From Caulobacter sp. S45 (GTDB lineage: Bacteria > Pseudomonadota > Alphaproteobacteria > Caulobacterales > Caulobacteraceae), in contig NZ_LMUL01000010.1 of the NCBI RefSeq assembly GCF_009765965.1, positions 124,001 to 188,000 of the forward strand: DNA of 64,000 nt, written 5' to 3'. Numbering within the stretch: position 1 is the first letter of the stretch; every line of letters starts with the position of its first letter. Under the pieces are notes generated by a model. That model had not been told where the DNA came from, made no database searches, and worked only from the letters and a program-made list of their open reading frames with translations. Shown piece by piece: positions 52,999-62,172 of this stretch. A program made the position numbers and the translations under genes.

Positions 52999-55191
52999 AT
53001 GAACCGCAACACCCTGCTTTGCGCCGCCGCCCTGGTCGTCGGCCTCATGGCCTCCCAAGCCGCCTTCGCCGCCCCCGCCGCATCCGCCGCCAAGACCCCG
53101 ATCACCCATGAGAAGCTGTGGATGATGAAGCGCGTCGGCCCGCCGGTGGTCAGCCCGGACGGCAAATGGGTGCTGTATTCGGTGATGGAGCCGTCCTATG
53201 AGCCCGACAAGGCGGTCAGCGACCTGTGGCTGGTCCCCGCCGACGGCCACGCAGCCCCCCGCCGCATCACCAACACCAAGGCGGGCGAGGAAGGCCCGGC
53301 CTGGTCGCCGGACAGCCGCGCCATCGCCTTCGCCACCAAGCGCGAGGGTGATACGGTCTCCCAGGTCTACATCCTCGACCTGGCCCAGGGCGGCGAGGCG
53401 CGCCGCCTGACCGACGTGTCCACCGGCGCTTCCGCTCCCAAGTGGCGGCCGGACGGCAAGGCCATCCTGTTCGAGACCAGCGTCTTCCCCAATGCGCTGG
53501 ACGACGCCGCCAATCGCAAGGCCGCCGCCGAGGTCAAGGCGCGCAAGTTCAACGTGCGGGTCTACGAGCACTTCCCGATCCGCTACTGGAACGAGTGGCT
53601 GAATGACCGCCAGCCGACCATCATGGTCCAGTCGCTGGAGCCCGGCGCCAAGCCCAAGGACATCCTGTCGCCCACCGCCCTGGCGCACATGTCCGGCTTC
53701 TCCGGCCAGCAGGGCGAGGAGCGGGTCTCGCTGTCGCCGCTATGGAGCCCGGACGGGTCGGAGGTGCTGTTCACCGCCACCACCGAGCGCTGGAACGCCG
53801 CCTTCGCCCATGTCGGCCACCACCTGTACCGCATGCCGGCCGAGGGCGGCGCCGAGCCCCGCATCGTCAGCCCGGCCGAGGGCGGCTATGGCGACGCCGC
53901 CTTCAGCCCCGACGGCAAGTCCCTGCTGTTCAAGTATTCCGACCAGTCGGGCGACGCGGTCTATCACCTGTCGCGCCTGCATCGGGTCGCCTGGCCCGCC
54001 GGCGGCGAGGCCAAGCCGGTGACGCCGGGCTTCGACCGTGAGGTCGAGCAGTACCGCTTCACCCCCGACAGCCGCGAGCTGTACCTGCTGGTCTCCGACG
54101 CCGGCAAGGAGGACCTGTTCCGCGTCCCGGCCGAGGGCGGCAAACCGGTCCTGGTGATCGAGCCGCAGTTCGGCGGCTACACCGCGCTGGCCATCCCGCC
54201 CAAGGCGGCGAAGACCGAACTGATCGCCAGCTACGCCAGTTCGGTCAGCCCCAGCGAGGTCGTGCGCATCGACCCCGTGGCCAAGACCCACACGAACCTG
54301 ACCAATGTGAACACCGCCGAGGCCGCGACCATCGACTGGACGCCGCCCCAGCACTTCTACTTCACCAGCGCCAAGGGGCGGCGCATCCACAACATGATCT
54401 ACCTGCCGCCGGCCTTCGACCCGGCCAAGAAATATCCCCTGCTGGTCTTCATCCACGGCGGGGCGGCCAGCAACAACGAGGACCAGATCAGCCTGCGCTG
54501 GGACCCCCACCTGCTGGCGGCGCCGGGCTATGTGATCCTGATGACCGACTACACCGGCTCGACCGGCTTCGGCGAGGCCTTCTCCCAGGCCATCAAGCTC
54601 GACCCGCTGAAGACGCCCGGCGAGGAGATCGACCAGGCGGTCGACGAGGCGATCAAGCGCTATCCCTATATCGACGGGACCAACATGTGCGCGGCCGGCG
54701 CCAGCTATGGCGGCCACATGGTCAACTGGCTGGAGGCCACCACCACCCGCTACAAGTGCCTGATCAGCCACGCCGGCGAGGTCGACCTGCTGACCCAGTG
54801 GGGCGAGAGCGACGGCAACTACGGCCGCGAACTGGACAACGGCGGCCCGCCCTGGGGCGGCAGTCCGATCTGGCGCGACCAGAGCCCGATCACCTACGCC
54901 AAGAACTGGAAGACCCCGATGCTGCTCAGCGTCGGCGAGCGCGACTTCCGCGTGCCCATCGGCAACACGCTGGAGAACTGGGCCACCCTGCAGCGGATGC
55001 AGACGCCGAGCCGCCTGCTGGTCTGGCCCGACGCCTGGCACTGGATTCTCAAGCCCGAGGACAGCCGCCACTTCTACGCCGAGGTGCACAACTGGCTGGC
55101 GCTCTACCTGAAGGGCGAGGGCGAGAAGCCGGGTGGCGAGCCGGTCAAGGGCGCGCCGGTCCATGACGAACCCGCCCAGGGCGGCCAGTGA
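52999..55191 (+). CDS. Exported S9-family serine peptidase (DPP/acylaminoacyl type)
   Basis: 730 residues. Signal peptide to about AAFAA, a beta-propeller of WD-like TolB repeats (VSPDGKWVLYS, WSPDSRAIAFATKR, FSPDGKSLLFKYS), then the alpha/beta hydrolase domain. The catalytic triad is S569 in GASYGG, D649 in GERDFR and H681 in DAWHW. It removes dipeptides or acylated residues from peptides in the periplasm. ATG 52999 is preferred over an earlier frame start for a neat signal peptide. The next gene overlaps its stop (GTGA). Confidence 0.93.
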   Translation: MNRNTLLCAAALVVGLMASQAAFAAPAASAAKTPITHEKLWMMKRVGPPVVSPDGKWVLYSVMEPSYEPDKAVSDLWLVPADGHAAPRRITNTKAGEEGPAWSPDSRAIAFATKREGDTVSQVYILDLAQGGEARRLTDVSTGASAPKWRPDGKAILFETSVFPNALDDAANRKAAAEVKARKFNVRVYEHFPIRYWNEWLNDRQPTIMVQSLEPGAKPKDILSPTALAHMSGFSGQQGEERVSLSPLWSPDGSEVLFTATTERWNAAFAHVGHHLYRMPAEGGAEPRIVSPAEGGYGDAAFSPDGKSLLFKYSDQSGDAVYHLSRLHRVAWPAGGEAKPVTPGFDREVEQYRFTPDSRELYLLVSDAGKEDLFRVPAEGGKPVLVIEPQFGGYTALAIPPKAAKTELIASYASSVSPSEVVRIDPVAKTHTNLTNVNTAEAATIDWTPPQHFYFTSAKGRRIHNMIYLPPAFDPAKKYPLLVFIHGGAASNNEDQISLRWDPHLLAAPGYVILMTDYTGSTGFGEAFSQAIKLDPLKTPGEEIDQAVDEAIKRYPYIDGTNMCAAGASYGGHMVNWLEATTTRYKCLISHAGEVDLLTQWGESDGNYGRELDNGGPPWGGSPIWRDQSPITYAKNWKTPMLLSVGERDFRVPIGNTLENWATLQRMQTPSRLLVWPDAWHWILKPEDSRHFYAEVHNWLALYLKGEGEKPGGEPVKGAPVHDEPAQGGQ

Positions 55192-56258
55192 ACACAACAC
55201 CCGATCTTTCGAGGATGAAGACTTTGCGGACCAAGCTTCTCTACCTGGCGGCGCTCGCCCTCGCCGGCGCCACGGCCGCCAGCCCGGCGCTGGCCCAGAC
55301 CACCTACACCCTGGAAGCCACGCCCAAGAACATCACCTGGGGCCACTTCGACGGGACCACCAAGCCGGTCCTGCGGATCAAGTCCGGCGACACGGTGGTG
55401 TTCCACACCCTGCTGACCAATAGCCCGGAAGGCCTGGAGGCCGCCGGCCTGCCGCCCGCCGACGTCCAGCCCGAGCTGCGCACCATCTTCCGCGAGGTGA
55501 CCACCGACAAAGGCCCCGGCAGCCACATCCTGACCGGCCCGGTCTATGTCGAGGGCGCCGAGCCCGGCGACACGCTGGAGGTGCGGATCAAGAAGATCGA
55601 TCTGGCCATCCCCTACGCCTACAACATGTTCGCACCCGGCATGGGCTTCCAGGCCGACGACTTCCGCTACAAGCGGGTGCGCATCATCCCGCTCGACAAG
55701 ACCACCGGCACCGCCCACTTCGGCCCCGGTATCGAGGTGCCCATGCACCCCTTCTTCGGCGACATGGGCGTGGCCCCGCCGCTCAGCATGGGCCGCATCT
55801 CCAGCGGCCCGCCGACCATCATCGGCGGCAACATGGACAACAAGGAACTGACGGTCGGGACCTCGGTCTTCTTCCCGGTCTATGCGCCGGGCGCCATGTT
55901 CCAGATCGGCGACGGCCACGCCGGCCAGGGCAACGGCGAGGTGGACGTGACCGCGCTCGAGACCTCGCTGGTCGGCACCATGGAGTTCGTGCTGCACAAG
56001 GGCGAAAAGACCGGCCCCTATCCCCGCGCCGAGACGCCGACCCACTTCATCAGCATGGGCTTCGACGACGACCTCAGCACCGCCGCGCACAAGGCGGTGG
56101 CGGGGATGATCGACTTCCTGGTCGAGCACAAGCACATGACCCGCGACGACGCCTACATGCTGATCAGCGTCAGCGGCGATATCGACATCACCGAACTGGT
56201 CGACAGCAACAAGGGCGTGCACGTGATGCTGCCCAAGTCGGTGTTCGTGGGGAAATAG
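55188..56258 (+). CDS. Exported acetamidase/formamidase-family hydrolase
   Basis: 356 residues of the FmdA_AmdA family: KPVLRIKSGDTVVFHTL, EPGDTLEVRIKKIDL, PFFGDMGVAPP, GGNMDNKELTVGTSVFFPVYAPGAMFQIGDGHAGQGNGEV and the GFDDDLSTAAHKAVAGMIDFL end. A signal peptide (MKTLRTKLLYLAALALAGATAASPALAQ) makes it periplasmic, unusual for formamidases, which are often cytoplasmic. The GTG at 55188 overlaps the S9 stop; ATG 55215 is the alternative start and gives a shorter, cleaner signal peptide but no ribosome site. Likely acts on an amide made by peptide breakdown. Confidence 0.9.
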   Translation: MNTTPDLSRMKTLRTKLLYLAALALAGATAASPALAQTTYTLEATPKNITWGHFDGTTKPVLRIKSGDTVVFHTLLTNSPEGLEAAGLPPADVQPELRTIFREVTTDKGPGSHILTGPVYVEGAEPGDTLEVRIKKIDLAIPYAYNMFAPGMGFQADDFRYKRVRIIPLDKTTGTAHFGPGIEVPMHPFFGDMGVAPPLSMGRISSGPPTIIGGNMDNKELTVGTSVFFPVYAPGAMFQIGDGHAGQGNGEVDVTALETSLVGTMEFVLHKGEKTGPYPRAETPTHFISMGFDDDLSTAAHKAVAGMIDFLVEHKHMTRDDAYMLISVSGDIDITELVDSNKGVHVMLPKSVFVGK

Positions 56259-56400
56259 GGGAGAGCGAGTCCGCTATAGGTGGGGAGCGGGCGTTGATTT
56301 TCTCGGATTTCTAGGGTTGGAGCGGTCACGCCACTCCGATTGACGGCGGATAGTGTTAAACTGAAAGGTGAAGAAGGACACAAGGAGGGGGAGGGGGCGC

Positions 56401-57261
56401 GTGCTACCGACAACCCTATCGGGTCTCTCGATACCGGCCGTCATGCTGGCGCTTGCAGCTGCAGCCCCGCCTGCGCCCCCGGCGGGCGACGCCGCGAAGC
56501 CGCCCACCTCGCCGGCCACGGACCCAAGGATCGTGCCTCTCCTCAAAAGTGGAGAGGTTTGCCCCGACGAGGCTCCTGAGAGCTTCTACGAGCCTCGACA
56601 GGCGACCGGCGCCTGGAACGTCGAAGATTGGGGGCAGCTCAGCATCTACGCCGCGAACTGGTGCACCGTGCACGACAGCCCTTTTTTCTCTCAATGCATT
56701 GTTTATGGGCCTGGGGGCGCATCGCTCAAATCCGAGGGAAAAGACAAGGCGATATACTATGTGCCGCCGAAGCACGTCGCCCTGATGACAATTACTTCTA
56801 TCGAACAAAAATGCTGGATGGTGTCGCTAAGTAAATCCAGAGCCGGAAAGGCTGTGGATCGGTTGCTTGCTGCGGAGACGCGCAAAGGCGACAAGCGAAT
56901 GTTCCAAGTCGGAATTGAAGATATAAGTTGGGATGACTATGTCAGCGCCGCTTCGTATCTATCGACGTCCAACGGCAACCCTGACGCAGGCTACCTGTCG
57001 GCGACCATGTTTGATCGAGGACTTGGCAGAGACGTCGATCATGTCAAGGCGGCGTACATGCTGTATTCCTCGGCCAGCCGCGGCTACTATCCCGCTCAGC
57101 TTCGCCTCGGCGAAATGTATCGCGACGGTGTTGGGGTTCAAGCCGACCCGCACGCGGCGGCCTACTGGTTGAAACAGGCCAGATGGAACCCGAAGAAGAA
57201 GTACAGCGCCTACGATCGGATGCTCGACGCTGCATCCCCACCTAATCCAGACCGCCCCTGA
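56401..57261 (+). CDS. Exported Sel1-repeat protein
   Basis: 286 residues from a GTG start. SD AAGGAGG plus a second G-rich stretch precede it; earlier in-frame GTG (56368) would add a basic tail. Signal peptide LSGLSIPAVMLALAAAA, an N-terminal region with three spaced cysteines (EVCPDE, ANWCTV, SQCIVY), then Sel1-like repeats (DAGYLSATMFDRGLGRDVDHVKAAYMLYSSASRGYYPAQLRLGEMYRDGVGV). Such solenoids hold protein partners. Function unknown. Slightly lower GC in the middle. Confidence 0.8.
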   Translation: MLPTTLSGLSIPAVMLALAAAAPPAPPAGDAAKPPTSPATDPRIVPLLKSGEVCPDEAPESFYEPRQATGAWNVEDWGQLSIYAANWCTVHDSPFFSQCIVYGPGGASLKSEGKDKAIYYVPPKHVALMTITSIEQKCWMVSLSKSRAGKAVDRLLAAETRKGDKRMFQVGIEDISWDDYVSAASYLSTSNGNPDAGYLSATMFDRGLGRDVDHVKAAYMLYSSASRGYYPAQLRLGEMYRDGVGVQADPHAAAYWLKQARWNPKKKYSAYDRMLDAASPPNPDRP

Positions 57262-57339
57262 CTCCCCCTGTCGCGTCGACCGCCAGTCCGTCACGGCCTG
57301 AAAAGGCCGGGGCGAACCCGGTCATCCGCACCCCCATCA

Positions 57340-57478
57340 CCGCTCATCCCGGCGAATGCCGGGACCCAGATCATAGGGCGCTAGGCGGTTCAGGTATTGA
57401 AGCTTTCGTACAGTTCAGCGCTTGCTCGGTTGGAGCCCTACGATCTGGGTCCCGGCATTCGCCGGGATGAGCGGTTGA
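57340..57478 (-). mobile_element. Gene-less relative of the GIY-YIG element, element 2
   Basis: Bases 57340-57381 match the right end of element 1 (reverse-complemented) with one mismatch, and 57431-57478 match its left end (reverse-complemented) with one mismatch. The element is thus inverted relative to element 1. About 49 bases separate the ends and contain no gene. It looks like a non-autonomous, internally deleted copy. Confidence 0.7.
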
Positions 57479-57505
57479 GAGTGGGCGCATGTTCCGTCCC
57501 GTCCC

Positions 57506-59401
57506 CTACGCACACAGCCGCGTTTCCTGCGCCTCGCCGGCCAGCACGTCGCGGATCACGGTGTGCAGGGTGTCGAGTTCGATCGGCTTGGCGACGTGGG
57601 CGTCCATGCCGGCGGCGGTGTATTCGGCGATCTGGTGGCTGTAGGCGTTGGCCGACAGGGCCACGATGGGGATGCGCGCCAGGTTGCGGCGCGCTTCTTC
57701 CTGGCGGATCAGCCGAGTGGCGACGACCCCGTCCATCACCGGCATCTGCACGTCCATCAGGATCAGGTCGAACTCGCCGCCCGCCCAGGCGTCCACCGCC
57801 TGGCGCCCGTCGCCGACCATGGTCAGGTGGTAGCCGAACACCTCCATGATAGTGGACAGCACCAGCTGGTTGGTCGGGTTGTCCTCGGCGGCCAGCACGC
57901 GCACGGGGCGCTCCGGGCGGCCGTCGTCATCGTCCTGGACCATGTCGCCGGCCACGGCCGTCAGCGCGTCCTGGGCGTGAGGCAGCGCCAGGGTGGCGTA
58001 GAAGGTCGAGCCGAGGCCGACCTCGCTTTCGGCCCAGGTGCGCCCGCCCATCAGGGTGGCCAGCTCGCGGCAGATCGCCAGGCCCAGCCCCGTGCCGCCG
58101 AACTGGCGGGTGGTGGAGGCGTCGACCTGGGAGAACTTCCGGAACAGCAGCGCCATCTTGTCGGGCGCCACGCCCATGCCGCTGTCGCGCACGGCCAGGG
58201 TCAGCCCCTCGCGCCCGTCCGGCCCGTCGCCGCTGATGCGCAGGCAGACGCCGCCCTTGGCGGGGGTGAACTTCAGGGCGTTGGACAGGTAGTTGTTGGC
58301 GATCTGGCGCAGCCGCGCGGGATCGCCGAGGCGCGCGCCGTGGGCGTCGGCGGAGACCTCCAAGCGCAGGTCGATCTGCTTGCGCCTGGCCACGGCCGCG
58401 AAGCTGGCCACCGTGCTCTCCAGCACCCGCCGGGGATCGAAGGCGATCGCCTCCAGCTCCAGCTTGCCCGCCTCGATCTTGGACACGTCCAGGATGTCGT
58501 TGATGACGTGCAGCAGGTCCTCGCTGGAGGTGTGGATCACATCCAGCTTCTCCCTTTGGCCGGGGGTCAGCTCCTCGAGCGCCATCAGCTGGACCATGGT
58601 CAGCACCCCGTTCAGCGGGGTGCGGATCTCGTGGCTCATATTGGCCAGGAACTCGCTCTTGGCCCGGTTGGCGGCGTCGGCCTGTTCGCGGGCGGCGCGG
58701 AGACGGGCGGCGTGGGCGTCGCGGTCCTTGAACGCCAGCACGACCAGCACCAGCACGCTGGCGATCAGGATGGCCATGCAGATCAGCCGGCCGGCGATCA
58801 GCAGCGCCGCCAAGCGCCCGACCGCCCCCAGCGCCCGCTCCTGGGCTCCGATCTGGCCGTTCTGGACGTCGATCAACCTGTGCAGGTCCGGACCGGCGGA
58901 CGTCGAGCGATCCTCCCGGCTGGCGTTCAGCAGGGCGATCAGGTCGGGCTTGCGCGCCTGGCGCCGCAGGTCGATGGACGCATCCAGACGCCCGGACCTG
59001 CGGGCCATGACGCTGAAGGCATGGTCGAGCGTGCGCATCTGATCGGGCGCGTCGAGACCGGCCGCGATATGGGCGCGCAGTCCGGGCAGGGCGCGTCGCG
59101 CCGCGTCATAGGCGACCAGATCGCCTTCGGCGCCGGAGATCAGGAATTCGCGCTGGCTCGCCTCGGCCTGGAGCGTGAGCCGGATCAGTTCATAGATCTT
59201 GTTGCGCGTGGCCTGAGCCTCGACGAACCTATGTTCGACTGTGACCTGTTGGCGATAGGTCTGGAGCAGTAAGAGCCCGCTGGCGAGCAATACAATCGGA
59301 AGCACGACCAGGCCGACGGCGGCGGCCCAGCGGACTTTTGGCCGTGTCACAAACATACCGGCGAAAAGCAGGTTTAGTTTGGATAAGAGCAGTTCGTACA
59401 T
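57506..59401 (-). CDS. Hybrid sensor histidine kinase/response regulator
   Basis: 631 residues. One membrane segment (about 25-47), a CHASE3-like periplasmic region (about 50-195), a second membrane segment (200-224), a dimerisation domain with the phospho-histidine H257 in [17 protein letters not shown], an ATPase domain ([34 protein letters not shown]), and a C-terminal receiver with the phospho-aspartate D550 in [13 protein letters not shown]. It senses something in the periplasm and likely passes phosphate to a separate phosphotransferase, since no output domain is attached. No partner gene is adjacent. Confidence 0.95.
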   Translation of the reverse strand: MYELLLSKLNLLFAGMFVTRPKVRWAAAVGLVVLPIVLLASGLLLLQTYRQQVTVEHRFVEAQATRNKIYELIRLTLQAEASQREFLISGAEGDLVAYDAARRALPGLRAHIAAGLDAPDQMRTLDHAFSVMARRSGRLDASIDLRRQARKPDLIALLNASREDRSTSAGPDLHRLIDVQNGQIGAQERALGAVGRLAALLIAGRLICMAILIASVLVLVVLAFKDRDAHAARLRAAREQADAANRAKSEFLANMSHEIRTPLNGVLTMVQLMALEELTPGQREKLDVIHTSSEDLLHVINDILDVSKIEAGKLELEAIAFDPRRVLESTVASFAAVARRKQIDLRLEVSADAHGARLGDPARLRQIANNYLSNALKFTPAKGGVCLRISGDGPDGREGLTLAVRDSGMGVAPDKMALLFRKFSQVDASTTRQFGGTGLGLAICRELATLMGGRTWAESEVGLGSTFYATLALPHAQDALTAVAGDMVQDDDDGRPERPVRVLAAEDNPTNQLVLSTIMEVFGYHLTMVGDGRQAVDAWAGGEFDLILMDVQMPVMDGVVATRLIRQEEARRNLARIPIVALSANAYSHQIAEYTAAGMDAHVAKPIELDTLHTVIRDVLAGEAQETRLCA

Positions 59402-59481
59402 GGGCGCTTGTCACTGTCACCACTTTTCTGATGCAGCCCATACCTGAAAATACTTAACCGCTCTGGAACGGCTGGGGCGTT

Positions 59482-60279
59482 TCAGGGGCGCCCGATGCGG
59501 GACAGGTAGGCGTTGAGGGCGCCGCGAACGGTGGCGACCTGCCAAAGAGCGCGATGGACGAACACGACGTTGAACTGATGCTCGAATTCGAAGTCCCGCG
59601 CCAGGGCGAGGAAACCGGCTTTCGCCAGATGCGCCTGCACGTCGTCGAATAGCCACTGGTTTTCCCAGTACGGATGCTCTTCGACCTCAATGAAGATGCT
59701 GGCGGTATTTGAAAGCGTATCCACAGCGCCCGCGAACACCTGCTGGGTCGCGCCTTCCACATCTATCCACAGGGTGAACAGGCCGCCGGTGGCGCCGCGG
59801 TCGGCGAAGGCGGTGTCGAGACGTGTCGACGCCACCTCGCGCGTCTCGTATTCCACGTCTTCCCGGTTACGCTTGAGCAGGGAGTCGCTGCCCTTGATCA
59901 GCGGGAAGGGTTGGCCGTTCCATCGGACCTGCAGCATCATCTCGGCGACGCCGTCGATGTCGGACACCAGGGCGTGGCGGTAATCGACGCCGTGGGCCGC
60001 ATAGTCGAACGTGGATGCGAAGTGGGCGTGGTTGTTCGGATTTCCCTCGAAGGCGACCACCTTCGTTCCGGGATGCCGCGTCGCCATATCCTTTGAAAAT
60101 CGAGCGTCGTGGGCGCCGATCTCGATGAAGCAGGTCGGCGTGACCGCGGCCTGCAGGTCGTAGAACAGGCTGGTCAGCTCGCGGGTCGAACGTTCCCTGT
60201 CGGCGGGGCGTGTCAGATCGAACGCCGAGGCCGTGGCGGCGAGGCGGAGCTGATCTTGCAACAGGGCCATATCGATCAT
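59482..60279 (-). CDS. FkbM-family methyltransferase
   Basis: 265 residues. The Rossmann core begins FIEIGAHDARFSKDMATRHPG and continues KVVAFEGNPNNHAHF, with FTLWIDVEGATQQVF and ASIFIEVEEHPYW, the FkbM/Methyltransf_21 signature. Such enzymes O-methylate sugars in surface glycans and antibiotics. It starts eight bases after the glycosyltransferase gene, so the two act together, probably on a cell-surface glycan or glycoprotein. Confidence 0.88.
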   Translation of the reverse strand: MIDMALLQDQLRLAATASAFDLTRPADRERSTRELTSLFYDLQAAVTPTCFIEIGAHDARFSKDMATRHPGTKVVAFEGNPNNHAHFASTFDYAAHGVDYRHALVSDIDGVAEMMLQVRWNGQPFPLIKGSDSLLKRNREDVEYETREVASTRLDTAFADRGATGGLFTLWIDVEGATQQVFAGAVDTLSNTASIFIEVEEHPYWENQWLFDDVQAHLAKAGFLALARDFEFEHQFNVVFVHRALWQVATVRGALNAYLSRIGRP

Positions 60280-60287
60280 CGTCGATC

Positions 60288-61484
60288 CTACGACATGACA
60301 GCCGGATGGGGGTGTCGGATTCGGCGCGCCGCTTCAAGGATCAAGGCGATGCGGTGGTCCCAGGTGTGCTCGGCCAGGACCCGCGCCTTGCCCTTGCGAG
60401 CCATGGCGTAGGCGTCCTCGGGCGCGCCGGTCAGGCGCTCCAGCGCGTCCATGCCCGCATCCAGGGCCTTCCAGTGGAACAGTGCGATCTCGTCGGCGGC
60501 GAACGCCAGCGCGTAGTAGCGGCTGTGGTCGGAAAACACTGCGGCGCCCGCCAGCAGGGCCGAGAACGGACGCTCGTGCGAACCCGCGCCGAAATTCCCG
60601 TTGGTGTTCAGCACTACGCGGGACTGTCGCATCAGCTCGGTCGTCCGGCTCATCTCCACCGGGCCCTCGTAGACCGCGTTTGGGAAGCGGTGCAGTTCGT
60701 CCTCCCAGCCGGCCCCGCAGATGTGCAGCGGCAGGCCCGTCGCCGCCAGGGCGTCCACGAACGCGGACCGGCGCGTCAAGCGCACCGCCATGTCCACCAG
60801 CCTCGCCCCCATCCGTATGGCGATCAGATCGGGGTCGGCCAAGTCCAGGCCGATGGAACGCAGCACCTGGTCGAGCGCCAGATGCGGTGGCGTCCATTCC
60901 ACCGACAGCGCAAGTTCGAGCGCGGCGTCGAAAATCTGTTGCACGGCCTCCGGCATATTGCTCCACGGCGGCGGCCCGGCCCGCTGCAGCGAACCCGACC
61001 AGAGCAGCGGGATCGGCCGCGCCCGCAGGAACGCCTCCACATCTGCATCCGTGGGGGCCGCCTCGCCGACGGCCGGATGCGGGAAGAAGCCGAGATGGGC
61101 GAACCGGCCCGGCCCGAAGATGGCGTCGATCGCGTCGACCTGCGTCGGGTCCACCACCAGCAGGGCGGTGCTGGGCGCGGTGGCGGGCACCCGCTTCTCA
61201 TGGGCCAGGACGTAGTCGGTGTGCCACAGCACGTGCGGCGCGTCGAACATCTGCGCCAGGGTGCGTCCGGCCTCGTCCCGGAACTCCCCCAGGTAGTTGA
61301 TGGTGAAGACCAGGTCCGTCGGCGTGGACGCCGCGGCGCGCAGGGCGGCGGGGATGTCGTCGCTCGCGGAAAGGTCCAGCACCTCGACGTCGAAGCCGAT
61401 CCTTCGGAAGGCCGCTGCAGCGTGGTCCACGAAGAAGCGGGTGCCCCCGTACTGGGAGTTTCCCTTCACCATCACGGCGCGCAT
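60288..61484 (-). CDS. CgeB-like glycosyltransferase
   Basis: 398 residues. GT-B layout of the CgeB type: HVLWHTDYVLAHEKR and VLNTNGNFGAGSHERPFSALLAGAAVFSDHSRYYAL (the nucleotide-sugar end), with LLWSGSLQRAGPPPWSN between. It transfers a sugar to an unknown acceptor. First gene of a two-gene unit with an FkbM methyltransferase. Confidence 0.8.
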   Translation of the reverse strand: MRAVMVKGNSQYGGTRFFVDHAAAAFRRIGFDVEVLDLSASDDIPAALRAAASTPTDLVFTINYLGEFRDEAGRTLAQMFDAPHVLWHTDYVLAHEKRVPATAPSTALLVVDPTQVDAIDAIFGPGRFAHLGFFPHPAVGEAAPTDADVEAFLRARPIPLLWSGSLQRAGPPPWSNMPEAVQQIFDAALELALSVEWTPPHLALDQVLRSIGLDLADPDLIAIRMGARLVDMAVRLTRRSAFVDALAATGLPLHICGAGWEDELHRFPNAVYEGPVEMSRTTELMRQSRVVLNTNGNFGAGSHERPFSALLAGAAVFSDHSRYYALAFAADEIALFHWKALDAGMDALERLTGAPEDAYAMARKGKARVLAEHTWDHRIALILEAARRIRHPHPAVMS

Positions 61485-61544
61485 GTGAATCCCCGACCTG
61501 GAAGCTGCGCAAGGCGCATCTGCCGGTGGTATTGGGATCGTTGC

Positions 61545-61572
61545 GCGCCATCAACCGATCAATCGATGGCGC
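61545..61572. terminator. Hairpin after the Rid-family gene
   Basis: GCGCCATC (61545-61552) pairs with GATGGCGC (61565-61572) across 12 bases. It lies after the stop of the minus-strand Rid gene. No T-run, so termination is a guess. Confidence 0.4.
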
Positions 61573-61653
61573 AGGGCGCGACGACCGGCTCGCACGCAGG
61601 CCACGGTCTCGGCGACCGCCGCCCGCGCCGCCGCCCCGGCCGGCGTCGCGCGC

Positions 61654-62172
61654 CTAGCGGTGCGGGCGGGCCGCCGTCACCTCGACCTCCAGCAGAGCGT
61701 CGGGGTTGGCCAGGTGGGCCACCTGGAACGCCGAGCGGGCGGGGCGGTTGGGCTGGGTCGCGGTGCCGAAGCGCTTCAGATAGGCCGCCTGCCAACCGGC
61801 GAAGTCCAGCGCCCCGCCCTTGGCCGGATCGCCGGCCAGATAGATGTGCATCAGCACCACGTCGCCGAAGCCCAGCCCCATGCCCTTAAGTTGCTCGCCG
61901 ATCCGGTCCAGCACCGAGTTGGCCTGGGCCTCCGTATCGCCCTTGAAGGTCTCCGGCGCCGGCAGCACGCCGGACAGATAGACCGTATCGGCGCCGGCCG
62001 GCACCACCACGGAAGAGGCCAGGAAGGCGGTCGGGCTGGCGTAGGTGCGTTCGATCGCGGGCGGCGCGGCCTGGGCTGTGGCGGCTGCGAGCGCGGCCCC
62101 CGCGAAGGTGGCGGCGGCGAGGGCGAGAAGGGCGGGGCGCATGGGGGTGTCTATCCTAAGAGCGGTTGTCAT
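61654..62172 (-). CDS. Exported Rid (YjgF/RidA)-family protein
   Basis: 172 residues. After a hydrophobic leader (MRPALLALAAATFAGAALAAATAQA) comes the RidA fold: DTVYLSGVLPAPETFKGDTEAQANSVLDRIGEQLKGMGLGFGDVVLMHIYLAGDP and ARSAFQVAHLANPDALLEVEVTA, with the conserved arginine and the final glutamate that contact the imine. RidA proteins hydrolyse reactive imines. The ATG at 62172 overlaps the stop of the amine oxidase gene (ATGA); ATG 62142 is an alternative that begins the leader directly. Export of a Rid protein is unusual and fits a partner that acts on the same side of the membrane. Confidence 0.85.
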   Translation of the reverse strand: MTTALRIDTPMRPALLALAAATFAGAALAAATAQAAPPAIERTYASPTAFLASSVVVPAGADTVYLSGVLPAPETFKGDTEAQANSVLDRIGEQLKGMGLGFGDVVLMHIYLAGDPAKGGALDFAGWQAAYLKRFGTATQPNRPARSAFQVAHLANPDALLEVEVTAARPHR

